Part shown: one piece after another, positions 54,149 through 61,357 of the stretch
Numbering within the stretch: position 1 is the stretch's first letter
How the letters are laid out: the number at the start of each line of letters is the position of its first letter
DNA from: Sinorhizobium arboris LMG 14919
GTDB taxonomy: Bacteria > Pseudomonadota > Alphaproteobacteria > Rhizobiales > Rhizobiaceae
Direction of reading: 5' to 3'
Assembly (NCBI RefSeq): GCF_000427465.1
Contig: NZ_KE386497.1
Coordinates: 727,318-791,317, forward strand
Length of the DNA stretch: 64,000 nt
Notes under the pieces: generated by a model
The model's input: only the letters and a program-made list of their open reading frames with translations
Told to the model about the DNA's origin: nothing
The model's database searches: none
Position numbers and translations under genes: made by a program

Positions 54149-56360
54149 GATCACCGCATATTCGAGCAGGATCAGCTACCGACCAGGTGACGAGGTAGAT
54201 GTCAAGGTGAGCGCCGTCGGCATGAAATCTTTCAGTGCCGCTCTGAAGCGCATCGTTCAGGGCGACATCAACCCGGACGGCCCGGGTTACAGAGAAGACG
54301 CTGTACCCTGTGACATTGGTGGGCCATTCACGGCTCGGGAACAGAAGATTCTTACCGGATCATATGGCCGCGTGCAGACATCCGCTGGGTTTGCGGTAGC
54401 GGGCAGCGTAACGGTTGCAGCGTTGATCTGGCCGACCCTGCCGGGAGTTGCAAGGCAAGCGATCGTGTCGGTGGGCTCGGAGTCAGGCCTCCGTCTCGGT
54501 CTTGATGAGAAAGGTCGCGCAACTTTCGAGGCCGTAAGTGGTGGCCGGCGTGTTGGCCATGCAACCACCACAGCGGCCTGCCGCATGAAGGCATGGTATG
54601 CAATTATCGGAACATTCCGTCCCGAGACGAGTGAACTTGAAATCGAGCAGGTCCCGCTGCAGCGTTTTCGAGGTATAGAGGACAGCGGCTGCGCGAAAGC
54701 GACGATATCTGAATCCATCGATGTCGATTGGAGCGAAATCCTTTTCGCCGCCGAGCGCGGGTCCGATGGCGCTCCCGCTTCTTTTTATAACGGAAAGATT
54801 GAAGCTCCATTTATCTGTAGTGGACAGCCTGGCCCCGACGACGTCACTGACCATTTGAAAGGTGCGAAGAAACTCGAAGCCGTAATCGCTGATTGGGATT
54901 TCAGTCACGACATTGCACACGATACCTTCGCCGACTGCGGGCCGCATTCTTTGTGTGGCAAACTTTTCAATCTTCCCCACCGTGCCGTATCCGGTTTCGC
55001 ATGGGACGGGTCGACCTACAGGTGGGATGAACGGCCTGAGCACTACGGTGCCGTCCACTTCCACGATGATGACCTCTATGACGCGATGTGGGAAAATGAC
55101 TTCACCTTCCGCCTACCAGAGGGTTTGAAGAGTGGCGTCTATGCCGTTCATCTGACCTCGGATGACGAAGCAAGCGAATATTACGTCGTCTTCGGCGTGA
55201 AAGCCGCCAAGAATGCCAAGAAGAGCCCCGTCGTCTTCGTCATGCCGACGGCAAGCTATATCGCTTACGCCAACCATCGCCTTGGCCTCGATGTTTCCGA
55301 GACCGAAATCGGTGCTGGTCAGCTCCTGCAAATCGACAAGCACCATTCGTTCTTGCAGGAGAACCCGCAGTACGGCCTGTCTCTGTACGAGGTGCACTCA
55401 GACGGTTCCGGCGTTTTCTACTCCTCCCGTCTGCGTCCGGTCGTCGACATCCAGCCAAAGGTGCAAGGCTTTATTGGCGGTCTTGGTTCGAACATCTGGC
55501 AGTTCAATGCCGACACACATATCCTTGGTTTTTTCGAAGATCGCGGCCTGGACTACGACGTTCTGACAGACGAAGATCTTGAGGCCGATGGAGTTGAAGC
55601 CCTGGCCGACTATCAAGTCCTTGTCACCGGAAGTCACCCCGAGTACACGAGCACCCGCATGCTCGATGCGTACCGAGACTATTCTGAACGTGGCGGCCGG
55701 ATCATGTATCTGGGCGGGAACGGCTTCTACTGGCGGATCACCTACAACAGCAAATTGCCAGGCGTGATCGAGTGCCGGCGTTCAGAGAGCGGCATTCGCG
55801 GTTGGGAACCGGGGACCGGCAACTACTACCATCAGTTCACCGGTGAGCTGGGCGGACTGTGGAGGCGAATTGGTCGCGCGCCACAGCAGGTCTTCGGTGT
55901 CGGAATGACCGCCCAGGGTTTTGACCTGTCATCGCCATATGTCAAAACGGATCACGCGAAAGATCCAAGGGCAGCTTTCATTTTCGAAGGTGTGGCTGGC
56001 GACGTCATCGGCGATTTCGGTCTGAACGGCGGCGCCGCCGCGGGCAACGAGATCGACAGGGCGGACTTCGCGCTCGGCACACCACCGAATGCCCTCATCG
56101 TTGCCTCGTCGCGTGTCCATACGGATATCTACCTGATGACTCCGGAGGATCTCCTAGATCCGACGCCGACTTGGTCTGGCACCCAAAGCGACCTCATTCG
56201 GTCCGACATGACATTCTTCGAGACTTCCACAGGTGGGGCGGTCTTCTCGACCGGCTCAATCGCTTGGGCGGCCTCGATGGCCTGGAATAAATATGACAAC
56301 GAGGTGGCCAGAATCACCGAAAACGTCGTCAGGCGCTTCTCGAACCCAGCAAAGTTCTGA
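54141..56360 (+). CDS. N,N-dimethylformamidase-like large subunit
   Basis: A 739-residue protein similar in length to the DMFase beta chain (about 760). The N-terminal 200 residues look like a lectin-like beta domain (ITAYSSRISYRPGDEVDVKV, TGSYGRVQTSAGFAVAGSVT). The C-terminal part is the catalytic amidohydrolase fold with VFVMPTASYIAYANHRLGLD, the LVTGSHPEYTSTRMLDAYRD segment and YLGGNGFYWRITY. Known DMFases hydrolyse dimethylformamide using a mononuclear iron held by two Tyr and a Glu; I cannot place those residues with certainty. The context suggests a larger amide as substrate. Confidence 0.85.
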   Translation: MLKITAYSSRISYRPGDEVDVKVSAVGMKSFSAALKRIVQGDINPDGPGYREDAVPCDIGGPFTAREQKILTGSYGRVQTSAGFAVAGSVTVAALIWPTLPGVARQAIVSVGSESGLRLGLDEKGRATFEAVSGGRRVGHATTTAACRMKAWYAIIGTFRPETSELEIEQVPLQRFRGIEDSGCAKATISESIDVDWSEILFAAERGSDGAPASFYNGKIEAPFICSGQPGPDDVTDHLKGAKKLEAVIADWDFSHDIAHDTFADCGPHSLCGKLFNLPHRAVSGFAWDGSTYRWDERPEHYGAVHFHDDDLYDAMWENDFTFRLPEGLKSGVYAVHLTSDDEASEYYVVFGVKAAKNAKKSPVVFVMPTASYIAYANHRLGLDVSETEIGAGQLLQIDKHHSFLQENPQYGLSLYEVHSDGSGVFYSSRLRPVVDIQPKVQGFIGGLGSNIWQFNADTHILGFFEDRGLDYDVLTDEDLEADGVEALADYQVLVTGSHPEYTSTRMLDAYRDYSERGGRIMYLGGNGFYWRITYNSKLPGVIECRRSESGIRGWEPGTGNYYHQFTGELGGLWRRIGRAPQQVFGVGMTAQGFDLSSPYVKTDHAKDPRAAFIFEGVAGDVIGDFGLNGGAAAGNEIDRADFALGTPPNALIVASSRVHTDIYLMTPEDLLDPTPTWSGTQSDLIRSDMTFFETSTGGAVFSTGSIAWAASMAWNKYDNEVARITENVVRRFSNPAKF

Positions 56361-56362
56361 GG

Positions 56363-56396
56363 GCAAGAAGGCCGGCACGATCGCCGGCCTTCTTGC
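56363..56396. terminator. Bidirectional hairpin terminator
   Basis: A perfect 14-bp stem GCAAGAAGGCCGGC/GCCGGCCTTCTTGC with a 6-nt loop lies between the convergent dimethylformamidase and dehydrogenase genes, 3 nt after one stop and 12 nt after the other. Its placement suits termination of both operons. Confidence 0.8.
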
Positions 56397-56407
56397 TTGC
56401 GACGGTC

Positions 56408-57670
56408 TCAATTAGCCTGCAAAGAGCCGGCGACCGCCTCTCCCAACAGTTCGGCCGTCGCGCACGACAAGGTCCATCCCAGGTGCCCGTGACCTGTGTT
56501 GTAGAAGACGTGTGGCTGACGACCTTTCCCCACGCGCGGAAGCATGTTCGGCATCATGGGGCGCAGACCGCTCCAAGGGACTACCTGGCTCGTGTTCACC
56601 TGCGGGAAATGGTGACGAGTCCAGCGGACAAGAGGTGTGATCCGATCAGCGCGGATATCGTAGTTCACGCCGTTGATTTCCGCCGTGCCTGCCACACGGA
56701 AGCGGTCCCTGCCAAGACGGCTTGTGACGATCTTCGCCGCGTCATCGAGCAAGCTGACCCAGGGTGCCCCCTCCTGGCTGCGCTCATCATCCAGATGAAT
56801 CGTGATGGAGTATCCTTTCACCGGATAAATGTTGACGCGGTCACCAAGCATGCCAGCGAAGTGTCGGCTTGCCACGCCCGCGCAAATGACCAGGCCGTCG
56901 AACGCCTGCTCATTCGGCTGACCGCTAGCGATCTCTGCTGTCGCGTTGACAGGTTTCCATTGGACCGCCAGTCCGATTCGCTGCCGTTGAAAGCCTATGA
57001 CGTTGGCCTCCAGCTGAAAGCTCGCTCCTTTTCGGATGCACGCATCCGCAAGGCCTCGGGTAAATTTATGGATGTCGCCTGTCGCGTCGGACGGGGTGTA
57101 GAATCCGCCGTAGAAGTCCCCTGTGAGCGTCGGTTCGATGGTCCGGATTTCAGACGGCGTAACAGATCGGCGATCAAGCCCAGCGGCTTTAAGAAGCGCG
57201 TTTACCTCGCTCGCGTGTCGGTAGCTTTTTTCGTCGCGATAGAAATGCAGGATGCCTCGGCGTTCGAAATCGAATTCGATCCCTTCGCGCATCGCGATAT
57301 CGAACATGTACTGGCGTGCCTGAATTGCAAGTCTCGCGGTATTGACAGTATTGGCCTTGTAGTTGGGGATGGCCGTAACAAACTCAGCCAGCCAAGAGTA
57401 TTTGGACCAGGATGGTTTTGGATTGATGAGAAGGGGCGCGTCTTTCGTAAGCATCCATTTCACGCCTTTGAGGAGGGTCGACCAGTGGTTCCACACCTCC
57501 GCATTGCTCGCCGACAGCTGGCCGCCATTGGCAAATGACGTCTCCATCGCGGGATACGCGTGTCGATCGAAGACCGTGACTTTGTAGCCACGGCTAAGCA
57601 GCGAATAGGCCGTCGTAATTCCGGTAACACCGGCACCAATAATTGCGAGGTGGGGCATTTTGTTCTCCAA
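56408..57670 (-). CDS. FAD-dependent D-amino acid dehydrogenase family protein
   Basis: A 420-residue DadA-family oxidoreductase. The Rossmann motif IIGAGVTGITTAYSLLSRG binds FAD, followed by FANGGQLSASNAEVW, a substrate-domain segment, and the C-terminal GHGHLGWTLSCATAELLGE that closes the FAD site. Such enzymes oxidise D-amino acids, glycine or sarcosine. A tandem glycine riboswitch directly upstream suggests that glycine, or a compound releasing it, is linked to its substrate or product. It converges on the amidohydrolase operon. Confidence 0.88.
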   Translation of the reverse strand: MENKMPHLAIIGAGVTGITTAYSLLSRGYKVTVFDRHAYPAMETSFANGGQLSASNAEVWNHWSTLLKGVKWMLTKDAPLLINPKPSWSKYSWLAEFVTAIPNYKANTVNTARLAIQARQYMFDIAMREGIEFDFERRGILHFYRDEKSYRHASEVNALLKAAGLDRRSVTPSEIRTIEPTLTGDFYGGFYTPSDATGDIHKFTRGLADACIRKGASFQLEANVIGFQRQRIGLAVQWKPVNATAEIASGQPNEQAFDGLVICAGVASRHFAGMLGDRVNIYPVKGYSITIHLDDERSQEGAPWVSLLDDAAKIVTSRLGRDRFRVAGTAEINGVNYDIRADRITPLVRWTRHHFPQVNTSQVVPWSGLRPMMPNMLPRVGKGRQPHVFYNTGHGHLGWTLSCATAELLGEAVAGSLQAN

Positions 57671-57710
57671 AGGACAGTTGTACGAGGGTCACGCTGACCC
57701 GGCCAATTCC

Positions 57711-57869
57711 CCATCTGTCCTTGGTACCTGAGAGCTTCCCGCAGGTGCGGTATCCCCTTCGGTGGGCATTGCTGCCACTCTCCAGATTTTCCAGCTATGC
57801 GGTCCTTTTGCCTGAGAGATTCTGGGGAATTGCTCCATCGGCGTCGCTTGGCGATCTCTCCCGCACACC
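57711..57869 (-). promoter_or_regulatory. Tandem glycine riboswitch controlling the DadA-like gene
   Basis: Read on the minus strand, aptamer 1 runs from GCGGGAGAG through a GCCGATGGAGCAA stem to CTCTCAGGCAAAAGGACCG. Aptamer 2 follows as TCTGGAGAG, CACCGAAGGGG and CTCTCAGGTACCAAGGACAG. These are the conserved gcvT-type glycine aptamer segments. The following 40 nt contain CTGTCCTT just before the GGAG ribosome-binding site; it is perfectly complementary to the AAGGACAG that ends aptamer 2 (57722-57715 pairs with 57677-57670). This gives a switchable hairpin, so control is probably translational. Confidence 0.92.
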
Positions 57870-57885
57870 CTTTCGGAAACTCTAT

Positions 57886-58821
57886 TTATTGCGTCTTGCG
57901 CCCTCCACCGTCCTCGGCCTCATCTGTCTCGGAAAGCCGAACCTTGCCTCCTCGCAGGAGCTCGAGATCATGGTCCATGTGGGCGAACGTTTCGTCGCGG
58001 GATATCTGCAAGTGAATATGCATCAACGAGGCAGCCAACTGGCGGTTGCCTTCCAGCAGGGCAGCAATTATTCCTCTGTGCTCAATCATTGACTGGCGCA
58101 GACGTTCTATCCGGATGAATCCTATATATTCTGTGACTCGGCGAATGTTGTTTTGGCGCTCGATCGCACTCACCAGCTCTGCTGTCTGGGCGCCTTGCGC
58201 TACCACTTTGTGAAATCGAGCATCGAGATCGAACAGCCGCCGGCGATCCATGCGATGGACATTCTCTATTGCATCGGCATGATCTTCATCAAGATCTCGA
58301 AACGCCGCAGCGTCTACCTTGTAGCTATCGGCCAGAATGCCTGCTGGCTCGATGATTTGTCGAAACCGGTAGCTGTCTTCCATCGCGCGCGGACTGACAT
58401 CGGCAAAAATCCAACCGCGACCGGGTGAAGGCTCGACGAGATGATCTCGCGTCAGGCGCCGCAGCGTTGAAGCGAGAACGCCATTGGGAACCGAGTAACG
58501 CTGCATCAAGGCGCGTTCACTGAAAACAGTGTTGAGCTCGCCAATCGCCATGTCGCGCATCACGCGTTCGTCGAGCAACTCGTCGGTTTGATTGTCGCCA
58601 TTGAGCAGCGACGCTGGATCTTTGAGAATGAACCCGCGGCGCGGCTCGAAATCGAGTACACCTTCGGACTGCAGCTTTTGCAAGACCCGGCGAATTGGCG
58701 TCCGTGACACACCCAACTGATCGGCAACTTCCGCCTCGTTGATGCGATCACCGCACTGGAGGTCGTCGCTTAGCTGCAAGCGCAACTGTTCCAGGATGCG
58801 AGCTTGAAGTGGTGTCTGCAT
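57886..58821 (-). CDS. GntR-family regulator with two winged helices and an FCD domain
   Basis: A 311-residue protein. The first winged helix (about 5-65) has EAEVADQLGVSRTPIRRVLQ. A second one (about 85-145) reads ERALMQRYSVPNGVLASTLR, followed by the FCD ligand-binding helices (about 150-280) with ARFHKVVAQGAQTAELV and HRGIIAALLEGN. Two DNA-binding modules in one chain are unusual for this family. It lies upstream of the riboswitch on the same strand and has the shared operator 22-48 nt before its start, so it is likely autoregulated. Confidence 0.9.
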   Translation of the reverse strand: MQTPLQARILEQLRLQLSDDLQCGDRINEAEVADQLGVSRTPIRRVLQKLQSEGVLDFEPRRGFILKDPASLLNGDNQTDELLDERVMRDMAIGELNTVFSERALMQRYSVPNGVLASTLRRLTRDHLVEPSPGRGWIFADVSPRAMEDSYRFRQIIEPAGILADSYKVDAAAFRDLDEDHADAIENVHRMDRRRLFDLDARFHKVVAQGAQTAELVSAIERQNNIRRVTEYIGFIRIERLRQSMIEHRGIIAALLEGNRQLAASLMHIHLQISRDETFAHMDHDLELLRGGKVRLSETDEAEDGGGRKTQ

Positions 58822-58842
58822 TCTTGATCTCGATGTTGCCTA

Positions 58843-58869
58843 AATTGCGTTTTACCTACTCAAAACACT
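58843..58869. promoter_or_regulatory. Second copy of the 27-nt motif, candidate GntR operator
   Basis: AATTGCGTTTT, 8 nt, AAAACACT at 58843-58869, identical outside the 8-nt spacer to the motif at 50610-50636. It lies 22-48 nt before the gntR start codon, consistent with autoregulation. Confidence 0.65.
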
Positions 58870-58989
58870 TTTGTCCAGCATTATGAGTTCCGTTGGGGGT
58901 GCGCGCATTCACCTCTCGCCTCATTACCCTTCTTTGACCGGAATAGAACCCGCGATACCCACGTTGGCTACGCGTAACGAACCTGTAAC

Positions 58990-59334
58990 TCAACCGAAGC
59001 CTTCCAGCTGGCAGGATGTCTTCTTGGCGAACTCCGGCGAGTAGCCGTTCCGGACCATCCGCGAGACAAGATTGTACTTGAAGCGTGTCCGTGATTGAAG
59101 GTCGCCATGGATTTCGGAGCTGGTCCGCTTCGCCGCCCGTGAACCCCCACAGACAATCGCCACATTCATGGCCGACTCCTGAAACAGTGGCACGCCCAGC
59201 GACTCATCGGGGACCGCCTGCAATTCCGGTGTCGGGTACTCGACCTTCGCCTTGCCCTCGCGCCGCCGCAGACAGCGATGCACCATGTCGCCTTGGATCG
59301 GGCCGCCTGGTGCTTCAGGCGTTCGGGACGCCAT
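58990..59334 (-). pseudogene. dnaE2: Fragment of error-prone DNA polymerase DnaE2
   Basis: The frame reads GGPIQGDMVHRCLRRREGKA, VEYPTPELQAVPDESLGVPL, FQESAMNVAIVCGG and SRMVRNGYSPEFAKKTSCQL with LEGFG, the fingers region of DnaE2/ImuC. Decay between CGG and the following helix and a stop after LEGFG show it is broken. About 115 of roughly 1,080 residues remain. DnaE2 drives damage-induced mutagenesis. Confidence 0.85.
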
Positions 59335-59913
59335 CTCCCCTCAAGGGAAGCAAGTTCGTGGATGCCGTATCGCCACCCGAGCTGCATGGGAGCCGGTAGT
59401 GGTAGGCGGGTTCGTTTCGCGCTCGCTGAGCTCGATCGCTATCCGACAATTCTGTCGCCTTTGCCGATTTGGCGACATGAGCCTTGTTCAACCAGCTTGT
59501 TTGGATGTTTGATTAAGTAGCTGAAAAGAAGCATGAAGCTCATTCTTTAGCGCCTTCGTCCAATTGGCATGAAATTTGAAATCATCTGTTGAGAAACGGC
59601 TGGGCTGCTTGCCGGCAGACACGGCCAAACTCGATCTCGGCCAGCAATCGTTCCCTGGATCTGCGCGACCGAGAAGCATCCACAACCAGCGCGGACCAAA
59701 GGGGGAGATTTGGATGTCATTGGCACGGATGAGCAAGCGCGGCGTTGGCCGCTCCAGAGCTGAACCCTTTTGTGGAGCATGGGGCCAGGATCGCCGTTTT
59801 GGACATAGATACTGATGCCACCCCGGTCATATCGCCGCCAAGCTCATCAAATGTCTGGCTGCGCGCGGGCCTGAAGGTCACGAGGCAACTCAATCAACCA
59901 AGTAAGCTCAACC
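59335..59913. other. Stretch with a short-chain dehydrogenase remnant, no intact gene
   Basis: At 59762-59900 one frame reads NPFVEHGARIAVLDIDTDAT, the second beta strand of an SDR with its Asp, then degenerates to a stop just before the transporter gene. The rest of the stretch holds no supported gene. Confidence 0.4.
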
Positions 59914-60795
59914 ATGAACAATAAAGCGTCGGGCTATGTTTATGTCCTGTTGGCCGTGACACTTTTCGCTGCCCGGGATGGTTTTTCCAAGTTACTTGGT
60001 GAGAAGTATCCACCGGTCATGGTGACAATGCTGCGACTTTGGGCGTTTGCGCTGTTTGTGACGGTTCTTGCAGCATCCTCTCCAGTAGGGCTGCGTGGCG
60101 CCTTATTCACTCAACGTCCAATTCTGCAGACATTCCGAGGTTTTCTCCTGGTGAGCCAGATCGTTGTGGTCATCCTCGCCTTCACGACTGCTGGGCTGGC
60201 CATGAGTCAGGCGATACTTGGAGCAACACCTCTGGTGGTTACCATACTGTCGGTGCCAATACTCGGCGAAACGGTGGGTCGGCGTCGTGCCATTCCTGTG
60301 GTCATTGGCTTGCTTGGCGTTCTAGTGCTTCTAAACCCTGTTAACGCTCATTTCGATATGCGCCTGCTGTTTCCTATAGCTGCTAGTCTTATATATGCCA
60401 TGTATTCCATCGCCACCCGCGCGGTCAGTCGGGACGACTCCGCCGTGACAAGCGTCTTGTATGCAGGGGTCCCGGGAGCCGTGGCCATAACGTTCGTCGG
60501 GCCATTCTACTGGACACCTATACATATGGCCGATTGGCCCGCAATGACCGCGCTGTGTGTTTGCGGGGCGCTTAGCCAATATTTTCTCATCAAGGCGTAT
60601 GGACTGCTCAGTGCCGTTGAGGTTCAACCTCTCACATACGTCCACCTCGTTTTGAGCGGTGCTGTTGCGACGGTCTTTTTTGGTGAGACTGTGACGTGGA
60701 ACATGCTAGCCGGCGCGGTGATCGTGGTCGGCGCCGGTCTGTTTACCGTTTGGAGGGAATACTGGCTGGAAGTGCGACGAACGAAGTCGATTTGA
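59914..60795 (+). CDS. DMT-family (EamA) transporter
   Basis: A 293-residue protein with ten membrane segments in two EamA repeats: SGYVYVLLAVTLFAARDGFS and MTALCVCGALSQYFLIKAYG, and LSAVEVQPLTYVHLVLSGAV in the second repeat. Members export amino acids and metabolites. The nearest gene on the right is an NRPS read from the opposite strand; whether the two are linked is unclear. Flanking sequence carries dehydrogenase scraps. Confidence 0.92.
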   Translation: MNNKASGYVYVLLAVTLFAARDGFSKLLGEKYPPVMVTMLRLWAFALFVTVLAASSPVGLRGALFTQRPILQTFRGFLLVSQIVVVILAFTTAGLAMSQAILGATPLVVTILSVPILGETVGRRRAIPVVIGLLGVLVLLNPVNAHFDMRLLFPIAASLIYAMYSIATRAVSRDDSAVTSVLYAGVPGAVAITFVGPFYWTPIHMADWPAMTALCVCGALSQYFLIKAYGLLSAVEVQPLTYVHLVLSGAVATVFFGETVTWNMLAGAVIVVGAGLFTVWREYWLEVRRTKSI

Positions 60796-61357
60796 AGGAT
60801 GGCAAATTGTGCGCCTTCAATAACGCAGGTCTGAACCAGGTAACCTCTAAGCTCCATGCCTCCGCTAAGTGCATTCGGCAACAAGAAGGTTGGGCGGCAG
60901 TTTGAAATCTTCAGAACTCTATCGGCGCCGACCGGGCCCGATGTTCCGGCCAAGCCTCCATATGACCTTATATGAGACCTGCCCCCGGGTGAAAAATCCC
61001 TGGCGCAGCGTCTTTGCATTTGCCTTTAACGGCGTCCCAAGGGGACAGGGCGTCTCGCACACCAGCCATTATAGCCCGCTTTGCTCTCAGCAAGGCGGGT
61101 TTCGGAGTCCTGTTGCTGCTTCTGGAACTGGGCGCATTGGTTTCGTTCCGCGTTGCGGCCGGCTGTCAGATGGTTTCGGCGCTGTACGGAGCGCACGGGC
61201 GATTGCGGGCACCTTTCTTGTCTCTGTTATCCTCCTGGCCTTGCGCCTACACTGGCGGGCCTCGCGCTTTCCCAGCGAAAGCAAGGAAAGTTCCCGCTGG
61301 GAGACGCCGGCTCGACGCGCCGCGATCGCTTGCGATTCCCATCACGGCCAGCTAGCC
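60796..61357. other. Stretch with a second dehydrogenase scrap, no intact gene
   Basis: From about 60784 a frame reads DGKLCAFNNAGLNQVTSKLH, the CAFNNAG segment of an SDR, ending in a stop at 60905. No gene was recognised from 60906 to 61357. Confidence 0.4.

Noticed and set aside
56393..57538. A 381-codon frame opposite the DadA-like gene.
   Set aside because: The DadA-like protein has all FAD motifs; the antisense frame has none.
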